DNA from: Novacetimonas maltaceti
Lineage (GTDB): Bacteria > Pseudomonadota > Alphaproteobacteria > Acetobacterales > Acetobacteraceae
Assembly: GCF_002906255.1 (NCBI RefSeq)
Contig: NZ_POTC01000017.1
Span: forward strand, 1 to 59,924
Length of the DNA stretch: 59,924 bases
Direction of reading: 5' to 3'
Part shown: positions 9,874 to 18,713 of the stretch, one piece after another
Layout: every line of letters begins with the position of its first letter
How positions within the stretch are numbered: the first letter of the stretch is position 1
Program-made: the position numbers and the translations under genes
Notes under the pieces: generated by a model
Seen by the model: only the letters and a program-made list of their open reading frames with translations
The model's database searches: none
Told to the model about the DNA's origin: nothing

Positions 9874-10076
9874 CAGCTTTCGTCACCTACAGACTGTCCA
9901 AAGTCAATTTCATCATGCCCGTTCAGATCGGTAATCCCGGCGACGAGATCTTCCAGTTTGAGCAGTGTGGCGCGAACCGGCTCAATGATAACTCGATCAC
10001 CTTCCTCATGGACATTCATCATCTGATCATCCTGACGTTCGGGTGATGCATGGATGCCTAGTTGCCTTATAACCAA
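9870..10076 (-). pseudogene. mazE: mazE-like antitoxin remnant
   Basis: The second half of an AbrB-type MazE antitoxin is recognisable as NVHEEGDRVIIEPV followed by LEDLVAGIT and EIDFGQSVGDESW, the toxin-binding tail. The first half of the DNA-binding swapped-hairpin domain, which normally has a WGNS segment, is absent, and the residues before NVHEE are not MazE-like. The gene is therefore truncated or rearranged at its 5' end. It overlaps the mazF start by four bases. Confidence 0.7.
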
Positions 10077-10099
10077 GCCCGATAGGCCGGGCTGATCAG

Positions 10100-10768
10100 T
10101 CAGACCTTGGCCCCTTTTGCTTTCGTGCCGGTCTTCCGTATCGCACGCGGTCTCGCTGAAGTCTTGGAACCCGGCGTTTTCCTTGGCGATGCTGCGGAAG
10201 ATCCGGTTTCAGTTGCCGACGACCTGGATCGCTTCGAAATCGTTTTTTTGGCGGGCACTACGGCCTCAGAAGTATCGACCGATATTTCTTTCGTCGCACT
10301 ATCAACAGAAGGGACTACAGTTGCCTCGCCCACGGGACCGGTCGGGGGAACCAAAATCTTGCGTCCAAGACCCGCGTCTCGCGCCAGAGCCGCCCGCATT
10401 TTGGCATACTCCGGAGCAACCATGGGATAATCCATAGGAAGCTGCCACTTCTCTCGGTATTGCGTTGGCGTCATTCCGTACCTTGTCTGCAGGTGACGCT
10501 TGAGCATTTTGAGTTTTTTGCCATCTTCCAGACAGACGATGTGGTCAGGAAACACCGACTGCCCGACTGGAACTGCAGGCTGCTGGGCAGGAATGCTGCT
10601 GTTTTTCTCTGTGTCCGGTGTTGTTTCGCGGATAGCAGCGTAGACATCGCGGATAAACGCCGGGACATGTTCTGTCGGCAGAGAGGTATTGGTATTGCCG
10701 AGATGCGCTGCCACGATGTCGCTCATGGCAATTACAATTGCCGGGGATAGGTCGTCTGATTGGTCCAT
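10100..10768 (-). CDS. MucR/Ros-family transcription regulator with a long basic tail
   Basis: The middle of this 222-residue protein holds the MucR zinc-finger-like core: VFPDHIVCLEDGKKLKMLKRHL followed by YGMTPTQYREKW (one continuous block, residues about 73-110). Classic Ros has C-x2-C and two His. Here the second Cys is Asp (CLED) and the last His is replaced (RY), so zinc binding is doubtful. The C-terminal 80 residues are Lys-, Arg-, Ser- and Thr-rich and resemble a nucleoid-protein tail. In its family such proteins silence AT-rich or foreign genes. Two related copies lie at 47394 and 49917. Confidence 0.88.
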   Translation of the reverse strand: MDQSDDLSPAIVIAMSDIVAAHLGNTNTSLPTEHVPAFIRDVYAAIRETTPDTEKNSSIPAQQPAVPVGQSVFPDHIVCLEDGKKLKMLKRHLQTRYGMTPTQYREKWQLPMDYPMVAPEYAKMRAALARDAGLGRKILVPPTGPVGEATVVPSVDSATKEISVDTSEAVVPAKKTISKRSRSSATETGSSAASPRKTPGSKTSARPRAIRKTGTKAKGAKV

Positions 10769-11152
10769 GATAAAGCCTCTCCGCTATATTTTTACCGAAT
10801 AACATTGCCGGAGTGTAAGTCTATATGCAATCGGCAAAATATGGCGTATCGAAAGCTGAATTATATATTGCGGTACGTTGCATACATCGATCACATCGCA
10901 CCATGAACATCAAGTTTTACGCAAATTGTATGCGGCGGAGCCTGCCCCTGATTACGCTATCAGACGGCGTAAACTGGCTTATGCAACGGGCCTTTCACGA
11001 AAACTACGGCTCACCCCAATGTCGATGATAAGTTTTTTAGTCCGAATATATCCACACACGAATTTTCCATGACGTGGTGAGCGGATACAGTATTTATCTC
11101 TATCACCTGTCCGATGATCACACCGGGTTACCCCTGCAGGTAATGCAGCCAG
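10769..11152. other. Intergenic region upstream of the MucR-like gene
   Basis: No convincing gene is seen. The part nearest 10769 is AT-rich and should hold the promoter of the MucR-like gene on the minus strand. Short plus-strand frames at 10825-11072 lack ribosome sites and recognisable motifs. Confidence 0.45.
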
Positions 11153-11452
11153 TCATGGCTGTGTAACGATATAGCCGCGTTTCAGGCGATAACGGATCAT
11201 CGCGGTCAGGGCATTCACCGCGGCGCCTTCATCCGGATAGAGATCCACGCGCTGGGTGCCAGCTGTCCCGATCCTGCCCCAGTTACGAACAAGCGCGGCA
11301 CCACCGAACAGGTCGGGCTGAACTGACAGTCCGTAATACCGCCACTCATTGAAACTGGGTTGAATACGGCGCAACTGGACCGATAGTGGGAACAGTCCAA
11401 GCTGTATTGTTTTCTCTGGGGGAACGGCGCTCGTTGATCTTCTGGATGTCAT
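11153..11452 (-). CDS. WGR-domain protein
   Basis: This is a small protein of 99 residues that is almost entirely one WGR domain. It shows FNEWRYYGLSVQPDLFGG, then RNWGRIGTAG with the signature Trp-Gly-Arg, then VDLYPDEGAAVNALTAMI. WGR domains bind nucleic acids in PARPs and stand alone in many alphaproteobacterial plasmids, where their role is unknown. The start at 11452 is chosen because AGGA lies five bases upstream; a start at 11467 has no such site. Confidence 0.8.
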   Translation of the reverse strand: MTSRRSTSAVPPEKTIQLGLFPLSVQLRRIQPSFNEWRYYGLSVQPDLFGGAALVRNWGRIGTAGTQRVDLYPDEGAAVNALTAMIRYRLKRGYIVTQP

Positions 11453-11993
11453 ATTGGTCCTGCGCATCGCATGATGCTAACATGATCTATTATCCAAGTA
11501 CAGATATTCTGAACTTCTTTCAGCCTTTTGCAACTTCGCTTGGAGCATGCATGGATCATTTCCTGCGATCTATGGGTCGGATGGTACGATGCGGATGTCT
11601 TCCGATACGTCAGTCATCCAGCATGTTGGTGGTTGCTTCAAGCCACGACCGATCGCAAGATGACGTAGAAGACGCTTTTTCTTGCCATCCAGGCATGACT
11701 GCCCTTCGATCACCCAGCAATAGCTCCGCATGTTTCGAACATACGTTGCCCGCAGAATATCGACGAAACACTCGGTAACAATAATGAGATATACGTTACA
11801 ACGATACGGAATCGTGTAGATTGGGTAGCCTGATCATGATTCCGTGGAGCTAGGTGACCAGATTAAATCACGACGAAAATCGTGAATAATAGCAAAGTAT
11901 ATCGGGTTATGCCGCTCCAGCGCTCCGTAAGAAACATGGCAACCGTGCACTGCGTTGCTTCAGTGTGTTCGTCTTGATCAGTGTGAGGATGAC
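11453..11993. promoter_or_regulatory. Intergenic region with a palindrome
   Basis: No gene is recognised. Before the next gene there is a perfect inverted repeat TCACGA-cgaaaa-TCGTGA at 11868-11885, about 110 bases upstream of the 11994 start. It could be an operator or a small hairpin. The surrounding 100 bases are AT-richer than the neighbouring genes, as expected for a promoter. Confidence 0.35.
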
Positions 11994-12383
11994 ATGAAGT
12001 TTGATGAACTTCACTCGCGTTTCGAGCTTATCGATGACGAACCATCTGGACAGCTATGTCTAACGCTGGTTCAAGCAATTTTAGCGCTTAGGTGCAATAT
12101 TGAATATATCGCTTCTCCGGCGAAAACTTCAATCGCGAGGCGTGAGCAGGCGCAGGCGCTTTATCCTATCCTGATGCTTTGCTACGAAAAAGGCTGTCAA
12201 TTGAAAAAGGACTATCCGGATTGCCATTATTTGCAACTCCGCGTTGATATCCTTGTAAAAATGATAAGCGAGATGTCAGTCGACGAGTTAGGAAGCGAGG
12301 CAGAAGAGACGTTTATTCTCCCCCCGATTAACCCTGCTTTTGAAAATCCCCTGTCTCGAGAAAGGGGGAACAACAAGGAATGA
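11994..12383 (+). CDS. Unrecognised cytoplasmic protein
   Basis: This protein of 129 residues has no family that I recognise. It is mostly alpha-helical and acidic, with a run of cysteines and tyrosines in the middle (LMLCYEKGCQL, then DCHYLQL). The start at 11994 (MKFDELHSRFE) is supported by GTGAGGA five bases upstream; the frame extends 13 codons further up without a site. It is followed 61 bases later by the DsbC/DsbG-like gene. No signal peptide or membrane segment is present. Confidence 0.6.
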   Translation: MKFDELHSRFELIDDEPSGQLCLTLVQAILALRCNIEYIASPAKTSIARREQAQALYPILMLCYEKGCQLKKDYPDCHYLQLRVDILVKMISEMSVDELGSEAEETFILPPINPAFENPLSRERGNNKE

Positions 12384-12444
12384 TTTTTTAATCGTAGTCG
12401 CGTGATCAGGGCGTACGGGACATAGGTATTGTCCGGAGTCCGCC

Positions 12445-13449
12445 ATGCGCAGTTTCTACGTGTTGCCATTTCTCCTGTTCATGCACGTGCCAGCGCGAGG
12501 ACAGCAATGCTCTGTGTCTATTCCGATTGAGTCCAGGAGCGACACCATAGGGCCGCCCCTGGAACACAATGATAAAGGTAGGACCGATGCAGTTGCCCAC
12601 CTTGGGATCGCCGGGGCCAACATCGAAAAACTACCCGATCTCCACGGCTTCGAAGCTGGCATTGCCCATACCCGGAACGAACTCCTGGTCTTTTTCGCCC
12701 CGGAAAGCCACGCGATCGTGCTTAGCGGCACGCTGATCCCGGTACCCTACGACACCCTACGTTCCCTGGCCGGGTCGCGCGCCCACGATCTCGCACCGGT
12801 CGATGGCATCAGGGGAATGTTTGTTCGGGCAGATAACCGTTTTCAGGTCATCTATGCGACCCCGGATGGCAAGGCAGCAGTCGCTGCCCGCATGTGGGGC
12901 GCCACCGGACAGGATATCACGAAAGACCAGATCAGGGGCATTCCGGGAGCCGTCCCAGAAATCAGTATCTCTGGCGCTTCATCCGACGCTAACGAACAGT
13001 CCGGGCTCCAGGGTCTCTCTGGAGGCCTTATAGGGACACCTTCAGCGCCAGAAGTCATTATGTTCATAGACCCGCAATGTGTCTACTCGATGAAGGCGAT
13101 GCATATCCTTCAGCCCGCAGTCGATGCCGGGAAAGTTCGCCTGAAAATAGTCCCGCTGTCATTGCTTGATTACGAGGATAATGGCGCTAGTACCGTCAAT
13201 GCGAGAGCCATGCTGTCGCTTCCGGCAAACGAAATGGCACAAGCGTGGGTCAACGGTCGTCTAAACCCGGAATTGACTGCACCTGAACCGGATAGTGGGG
13301 AGAAGCTTGTCCGCAATACGGAGATTGCACGGCAGCTAGGGCTCACAGGGACCCCAACCTTCGTCTGGATGCACCGCAATGGCCGGATCGGCCGGATCGA
13401 CGGCGTTCCCACCGATGTCGCCACGTTTCTCACCTCGGTCTCGCAATGA
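12445..13449 (+). CDS. DsbC/DsbG-like thioredoxin-fold protein with a single active-site Cys
   Basis: This secreted protein of 334 residues has a signal peptide ending near PARGQ. The C-terminal thioredoxin fold has MFIDPQCVYSMKAM, where DsbC would have a CxxC motif; here it is Cys212-Val-Tyr-Ser, so only one thiol remains. The cis-proline loop TGTPTFVW is intact at about 310. The only other Cys is at 22, next to the predicted cleavage site. Related proteins in conjugative elements help fold disulfide-bonded pilus or core parts. With one Cys it could act as a monothiol reductase or a chaperone. It is co-translated with the next gene (ATGA overlap). Confidence 0.75.
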   Translation: MRSFYVLPFLLFMHVPARGQQCSVSIPIESRSDTIGPPLEHNDKGRTDAVAHLGIAGANIEKLPDLHGFEAGIAHTRNELLVFFAPESHAIVLSGTLIPVPYDTLRSLAGSRAHDLAPVDGIRGMFVRADNRFQVIYATPDGKAAVAARMWGATGQDITKDQIRGIPGAVPEISISGASSDANEQSGLQGLSGGLIGTPSAPEVIMFIDPQCVYSMKAMHILQPAVDAGKVRLKIVPLSLLDYEDNGASTVNARAMLSLPANEMAQAWVNGRLNPELTAPEPDSGEKLVRNTEIARQLGLTGTPTFVWMHRNGRIGRIDGVPTDVATFLTSVSQ

Positions 13450-13982
13450 AGACACGACAGGTCCAGACCGGCCCGCGACGTTTTTTTGCAAGAACGCGCA
13501 AGCTTGCCCGCCTGGTGATTGGCGATCCACGTACATTGGTCGCCTGGTCCGATGTGACGAGAAATGCCGCGCTGATTGAAGCCCTCGGGAAGGCATTACT
13601 AAAGCCTAAAGCCGGCATGCAGAACCCGCGGGCGCCAGACGGTACCCCTATTGATATCGCCGCGATTGCTGCCGAATATGGCGTCGAACCCCGCGTTGTC
13701 GCGATCTTACTCGATCAGAGACAACATGAGACATACAGGCGGGCGCTCGCTGCCAGTATGCTCGCCGTTGTTCTGGTTCTTGGCTGGACCGGAGAAATGC
13801 TCCTTTCCCACTGGAAGGGCAGCCAAATCCTTGCTGCGCTGGAGTTCGCGCCCTTCTGGACATTTCTGACACTCGTGGCGTTTCAGAACGCGTGGCTCAA
13901 CTGGCAGATCCGCGAACGCCGCCTAGGTTCCGCTCGCCAATTTGTCGCCACCGCCGACAGCCTCATTCCCCGCAGGCCGTAA
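13446..13982 (+). CDS. Membrane protein, unknown, coupled to the DsbC-like gene
   Basis: The protein has 178 residues: a basic N-terminal half followed by two likely membrane helices at about 100-118 (ALAASMLAVVLVLGWTGEML spans the first) and 130-148, and a short basic tail. It overlaps the preceding stop by four bases. I do not recognise the family. Its place near the transfer genes suggests an IncI accessory (a TraX-type position is possible), but no motif supports that. Confidence 0.6.
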   Translation: MKTRQVQTGPRRFFARTRKLARLVIGDPRTLVAWSDVTRNAALIEALGKALLKPKAGMQNPRAPDGTPIDIAAIAAEYGVEPRVVAILLDQRQHETYRRALAASMLAVVLVLGWTGEMLLSHWKGSQILAALEFAPFWTFLTLVAFQNAWLNWQIRERRLGSARQFVATADSLIPRRP

Positions 13983-14033
13983 GCGCAAGTCCGTCTGCAT
14001 TGCGCTGGTGAATAGACAGGATCGGCGGAGCAC

Positions 14034-14339
14034 TCAGAACGTGCCGGGAGGCGCGTTCTTGTCGCCGCCCTGAGCGCCTGTTGCCCAAGAGGCGTGTTCA
14101 TAATCCTCGCGCCCCGACATCGCCCGTGGATCATCAGGCCGGACGATCGTACCGGCGCGATCGTACGTGGGGGGTGTCCAGATTACGTGTGTCGATCCGT
14201 ATGCAGCGTGCGGATCATAACGCGCATGCCTGGTTGGGGGAGCCTTTGGGCCATGCACATGGGCAGCGGATGACACGTTGCCAGCGCTGCATGCCGCAAG
14301 CCATGGGGAGAGGACAAGAGGCAGAATGAAATGTTTCAC
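14034..14339 (-). CDS. Small lipoprotein
   Basis: The protein has 101 residues. The N-terminus MKHFILPLVLSPWLAAC gives a lipobox (LAAC) with Cys17 as the lipidated residue. The mature part is polar, rich in His, Pro and Gly, and has no recognised domain. It lies at the downstream end of the minus-strand transfer block, 48 bases after the coiled-coil gene, and may be its last gene. The family is not recognised. Confidence 0.65.
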   Translation of the reverse strand: MKHFILPLVLSPWLAACSAGNVSSAAHVHGPKAPPTRHARYDPHAAYGSTHVIWTPPTYDRAGTIVRPDDPRAMSGREDYEHASWATGAQGGDKNAPPGTF

Positions 14340-14387
14340 GAATGGTCTCCCGCGTAGAGGCGACCATCCTGACCAAAGATCTTGCGA

Positions 14388-14885
14388 CTAGGGCTGCCGC
14401 TTTCTCCATTCATTTTCCATGGAAAGGTAGCCCCAAATCCGTCGTTCCATGTTCTCGGCTTTAGTCTTCAGCACTGTATGCTCATCGCTAAGTCGATGGT
14501 ATTTGTCGTGGGCTGCCTCAAGATCGCACGCTAGGCGTTCCTCTCGGTCCCCAGCAGCCTTGAGTTGAGCTGCCTGCCGCGCAGTTGCTGCATCTGCAAG
14601 AGCGAGGGTGTCTTTCAGGTCTTTGATCTGAGCCTCCAGACCAGAAGCATATTCCCTGGATCTGAGCAGATGCTCCTCAAGTCTGTCAGATTCCGCGTTC
14701 TTCTGTCGCAGTAAACTTGTCATCTGCGAAAGCAGGTCAGCGAGTTCATCGGCTTCTGTCGGTCGCGCAGACCGTCGGCCGTAAAGCGCACGTTGTATGG
14801 AGTTTCCCAGCGTCTGTTCGTACTGGTGCGATGCACGTCCCAACATGAACGCTGCAGCCCCGCTCAGGCCACCATAGTTCGACAT
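14388..14885 (-). CDS. Coiled-coil protein in the transfer block
   Basis: The protein has 165 residues. The N-terminal 40 residues (GGLSGAAAFMLGRASHQYE) could be a weakly hydrophobic or membrane-touching segment. Residues 45-150 form a long charged helix with heptad-like Leu, Glu, Lys and Arg spacing, a likely coiled coil. It starts 23 bases after the traY-like stop and is probably in the same operon. No family is recognised; a scaffold or membrane-associated accessory is possible. Confidence 0.6.
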   Translation of the reverse strand: MSNYGGLSGAAAFMLGRASHQYEQTLGNSIQRALYGRRSARPTEADELADLLSQMTSLLRQKNAESDRLEEHLLRSREYASGLEAQIKDLKDTLALADAATARQAAQLKAAGDREERLACDLEAAHDKYHRLSDEHTVLKTKAENMERRIWGYLSMENEWRKRQP

Positions 14886-14908
14886 CTCAGTTCCTCCTGA
14901 CCCTAAAG

Positions 14909-17269
14909 TCAGACGCTCTTTTTCATTGTTGTATCACTTATTAGAGCCCGAGCACCAGAAGATATGCCACCGTTGCCTTGTCCCGGCCCATTCTGATTAT
15001 CTGCTTTATTTCCTGCCAGAGACTGCTGAATCGAGAGCAACGTGCCCGCCATACCGACAACGGCGGCGTCCCTGCTGAACTGGTCGATATCAACGCGATC
15101 CACGTCACCGAATCCGATCATGGCGGGAACCCGTTGGGGCAGGATCGAGATCATCCTGAATGAAATGAACGCCAAAGTGACATGAATCATGACAAAGAGG
15201 CTAACCAGAACAATCATGCCGAGGAAGTTGCTGACAATCCAACCGTTTGACAGCACCAGTCCGGCCGCAATGCCGAAACACATGTGGATCAGCCACGACA
15301 CTGAATCAAATATAAAATATCCAAGGAAAAGCCCGAACAGCATCAGCACCGGCCGGAAGATGACATTGAACAGAAGGGCATAACCCTGTTTTGCATGACC
15401 GTGCAGCCCCTCCCCGTTCATGGTCATATGCGCGAGCATCCACAGAGGCGCTGCAATCACGGACTCACAGACCATGATGAACCATCCAGCCACGGCAAAC
15501 ATCCACATGACAAACGGGATCATCGGGATGACATAGGCGATAGTGAGGCCTGGCATAAGCATGGCGAAACAGCCGCCGATAATCGGCGCGCCAAAAAAGT
15601 GCATCAGCGCGTGCCCGGCCCCTGCCGCAACGGCACCTTCTGGATTCCCGCTCAGAAGCGACAGCACGCCGATACCAACGGTCCCGGCCGTAGAAGAAAG
15701 AACCGACGCAGTGCCCATCGTGAGAAGGGCAGTCGTGATCATCCAGTTTCCAAGTGACATGAGATTGCCAAACGGATCCGTCCAGTAGCCGTTCGTCCCG
15801 GACGGCTCGATAAATCCGGTTACGATCTGCAGGGCATAATCGTTCAGGTGCAGAGCGCGGAACAGCTGGTCGAGCACACCTGCACCGTCTCCACCCGGTA
15901 TCGCGCCCGTGTACAGGTCCGCATTCCCGCCTGGCGCGGTCACGCCATCCTGCGTCGCAACCATGCTGTCGATGTTCTCCATAAAGGTGTCCGCAGACTG
16001 CACCAGGGGCGCAATGTCCGAGGCAAGATAGTTTCCGAGACCGGAATAGGATGGCGTAGTGATGGTTGGCGTTGCGGTCATGAGAGACAGGGTCTGGCCA
16101 TTGAGGCGCGCGAATTCGAGATAGTAGGCTCCTGCGCCAGTCCACCCGAGATTATCCATCTGGTTGCTGGTGTTGACCGCATCTCCGTTCGTCGAAATCC
16201 CCCATTGGTGGAGCGCTAGCGTCTGATTGTTGACCGTGTCCTGAAGCTTCGAGCGCAGTTGTGCCGCCTGCGTCGTGAGACGCGACGCATAATCGTTGGT
16301 GGCATTGACGATGATGGTCATGAGTGGGGCCAGGGACGCTGTCGTTTTCGTCTGCCAGTAATTCTGCGCGACCTGCGCAACCTGGCTGCGAATGTCGCCA
16401 AGGATCACGGAATCAAGAACCTGTTTTTGCATACCCGCCTGGTCGACCTGGAAACCAGCCAGATTCACTGCGTCAGTATTGGGCGCCTGCAGACTTACGG
16501 CCCCGCAAACTGGTGTCCCGTCTCCTGCGCCGGCTGCCATATTGTAAGAATAGTTGATGATTCCCATCTTCCCGCCGGTCACGGACAGGACGGTCTGCCC
16601 GGTCGGGGCCGCAATCAGGTTCGTGTTATTCGCAGCAATGTTAATAATGGCCCGGCAGAACTCATTTTTCACAAGACCGGTCACAATCCCTTTTGTGCCG
16701 GGGATAAGGGGCTGTGCGATGACCTTGCCGTCTGGTCCGATTGCTTGCTTCGCCTTGTCATAGACGACCTTCGCCATACCGATGCCCCAAAGCGAGCCCT
16801 GCACGACAACGGCCTGCGCCGCATTGAAGCCGGTTGTCGGAAGCGGCCACATCAGGATGGCCGCAATCCCGATCCGCACGATCGACATGCTGGTCTGGTT
16901 GTTACCAAGGAGTTGCGCTGTTTCTGCACCCCGGTGGATGTTCATGAAGTAGATATAGCTTACGACCGCCATCGCAAATGCCATGACGAACCCGGAGAAC
17001 CACCCGATCATGGTTCCTATGACGGTCGCCTCATTGCCGATGCTGGGCGCGCCCGTATCCTGGCCGAAAACCGGGAATACGGACCGGATGACCTGCGCCG
17101 CCCAGTCACTGCCCGGATCAAGCAGGTCCCATGTCACGTTATAGCCCGTGCTGCTGGCTGCATCTCCCGAACCGGTCGCAACAACCGTCTGCGCTGCCGC
17201 GGACACGGTAAGAGCCGACAGAAACAGAAGCGGCAGGATGGCAAATACAGGGCGACGAAAGGGCGTCAT
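14909..17269 (-). CDS. traY: TraY/DotA-like inner-membrane transfer protein
   Basis: This is a large polytopic component of type IVB secretion and conjugation machines. It has 786 residues, close to the IncI TraY size and shorter than Legionella DotA. It has a signal peptide ending SAAAQ, a membrane segment near 85-110 (FSGFVMAFAMAVVSYIYFM is the core), a long periplasmic region (about 170-500), then a cluster of membrane helices with many Gly, Met and Phe between 510 and 720. Such a topology, with the order TraY last in its operon after a TraW-like gene, matches IncI. In IncI, TraY is also the target of entry exclusion; no excA-like gene is seen downstream. Confidence 0.85.
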   Translation of the reverse strand: MTPFRRPVFAILPLLFLSALTVSAAAQTVVATGSGDAASSTGYNVTWDLLDPGSDWAAQVIRSVFPVFGQDTGAPSIGNEATVIGTMIGWFSGFVMAFAMAVVSYIYFMNIHRGAETAQLLGNNQTSMSIVRIGIAAILMWPLPTTGFNAAQAVVVQGSLWGIGMAKVVYDKAKQAIGPDGKVIAQPLIPGTKGIVTGLVKNEFCRAIINIAANNTNLIAAPTGQTVLSVTGGKMGIINYSYNMAAGAGDGTPVCGAVSLQAPNTDAVNLAGFQVDQAGMQKQVLDSVILGDIRSQVAQVAQNYWQTKTTASLAPLMTIIVNATNDYASRLTTQAAQLRSKLQDTVNNQTLALHQWGISTNGDAVNTSNQMDNLGWTGAGAYYLEFARLNGQTLSLMTATPTITTPSYSGLGNYLASDIAPLVQSADTFMENIDSMVATQDGVTAPGGNADLYTGAIPGGDGAGVLDQLFRALHLNDYALQIVTGFIEPSGTNGYWTDPFGNLMSLGNWMITTALLTMGTASVLSSTAGTVGIGVLSLLSGNPEGAVAAGAGHALMHFFGAPIIGGCFAMLMPGLTIAYVIPMIPFVMWMFAVAGWFIMVCESVIAAPLWMLAHMTMNGEGLHGHAKQGYALLFNVIFRPVLMLFGLFLGYFIFDSVSWLIHMCFGIAAGLVLSNGWIVSNFLGMIVLVSLFVMIHVTLAFISFRMISILPQRVPAMIGFGDVDRVDIDQFSRDAAVVGMAGTLLSIQQSLAGNKADNQNGPGQGNGGISSGARALISDTTMKKSV

Positions 17270-17291
17270 GGTTTGTCCTCCAGCAGCACAG

Positions 17292-18704
17292 TCACGGCGC
17301 AGGACTGGCGGTGGGACCGGGATTCATCCGCGTCATGAAATCCGTGACTGCAGTCACAGCCTTGTGCATCATCTCGCGGACCTTCTCGCTCATGTCTTCC
17401 AGCGCACTGGCCCCCTCTTTTTTTCCGGGCACTTCGGCAGCAGTCCTGCCGATCTCGGCATCGATCTGGGTGAAGCGCTGCGTCACACTGCCGGGCATTC
17501 CCATGCGCTGGCCTGTTGCCTCGGCGGCTTCCCTTCCCTTTCCGTAGGCTTCGAGCTTGCTGGTGACATTCTCCAGTTGCGCCGCAAATGCCTGGTTATT
17601 CTGTTTCTCCGTCACAAACTGGCTATGCAGATCCGCATACCGGCCACCGGCCTTCATCTCCGACAACACACCGGCAACACCGTCAGGGTCGCCCTTTCCT
17701 GCATCTGAAATCGCCGCCATGATGGAGGAAGCTGGCCGCTCCCTGAGGTCACGCAGGGCCTCCACCGCCTGCTTTCCCAGACGTTCGGTCGCCTCCAGGC
17801 TCTTTTCGTCACGCGCGTTGTGCAGCCGGGTGCTGAAATCGGCGGCCTTTTCCATCCACGATGATGCCGGGCTCGCAGGCTGGCTATCAATGCGCGAGGC
17901 AATCGCTTCTGCTAGGCGGGCAAAGCCGCCACCGCGAATAACCTTGACGTCCTCCTGATCCCTGGCCGCCCCGTTCGTTTCCCGTGTGTTCGCTGCCGCC
18001 TTTTCCTTTGTGCCGTTGCCATCCATCGTCGATCGGCTTTCCGGCGCGTCTTTTGCGGGACCTGTCTGTTTCTCTCGAAAGTCCTTCTGAGGATCCGTCG
18101 TATGGGTCTGTCCGGGTTGACTGCTGGCCGACTGCTCCGGTCCAGGCGGAGCGCCCTCCCCCGGCGACGCCATTCCACGGGTTTTGTCCGGCTGACCTTT
18201 CTCATCGTGCGCAGACCCGGCAGCATGGTCATGCCCTGGCGCTGGCTGATGCCCTGGTTCGGGAAAGACGGTCGCCCTCAGGTTCTCGATGGTGTGCGCG
18301 ATGTCCGGGTGGTCCGGATCCTGACGTCCTTCAACCAGTTCGCTGGCAAGTGTCCGGATCGCGTTTACTTCTGGCTGCTGAAGGCGATGCGTTTCACGCA
18401 TCATCGCAGCGACCACAGGTTCGTTCAGACCTGGGTAATGCGCCGCGCGCTCTGTCATCTCGGTGCGGAGAGGATGCTCCTTTTCAAGCGTCGGTCCCAA
18501 AAGGCGCTCTACATCCTGCACGGCGTATGCGACGCGCGTACGGAAGCCGGGATCATTATGGACGTCAGGCTCGCGGGATTCCTGCCGCAGCCGATCATAT
18601 GCGGCGGCCTGCCCGGGTGCCTGCTTCCTGTATTCGGACTGCACGCGATCAAGGGTTTTCAGCACATCCTCGATATCGCCGGTTTTCTGCTGGGCCTCAG
18701 ACAT
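17292..18704 (-). CDS. Long helical protein with a low-complexity middle (transfer block)
   Basis: The protein has 470 residues, no signal peptide and no membrane helix. Residues 1-145 are helical and charged; 150-245 are Pro-, Gln-, Gly- and His-rich and likely disordered (PGHQPAPGHDHAAGS); 255-455 are helical again with Lys/Glu/Ala runs. It sits in the slot where IncI plasmids have traX, between the traW-like and traY-like genes, but I see no real TraX similarity. A cytoplasmic scaffold or a transferred protein is possible. Confidence 0.6.
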   Translation of the reverse strand: MSEAQQKTGDIEDVLKTLDRVQSEYRKQAPGQAAAYDRLRQESREPDVHNDPGFRTRVAYAVQDVERLLGPTLEKEHPLRTEMTERAAHYPGLNEPVVAAMMRETHRLQQPEVNAIRTLASELVEGRQDPDHPDIAHTIENLRATVFPEPGHQPAPGHDHAAGSAHDEKGQPDKTRGMASPGEGAPPGPEQSASSQPGQTHTTDPQKDFREKQTGPAKDAPESRSTMDGNGTKEKAAANTRETNGAARDQEDVKVIRGGGFARLAEAIASRIDSQPASPASSWMEKAADFSTRLHNARDEKSLEATERLGKQAVEALRDLRERPASSIMAAISDAGKGDPDGVAGVLSEMKAGGRYADLHSQFVTEKQNNQAFAAQLENVTSKLEAYGKGREAAEATGQRMGMPGSVTQRFTQIDAEIGRTAAEVPGKKEGASALEDMSEKVREMMHKAVTAVTDFMTRMNPGPTASPAP

Positions 18705-18713
18705 GGCAAACCT

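Noticed and set aside
11386-11778. 130-codon plus-strand frame after the WGR gene
   Set aside because: Starts within the WGR gene on the other strand, lacks a ribosome site, and its residues resemble random sequence.
16259-17338. 359-codon plus-strand frame opposite the traY-like gene
   Set aside because: Antisense to a well-supported membrane protein; the composition is Arg/His-rich noise.
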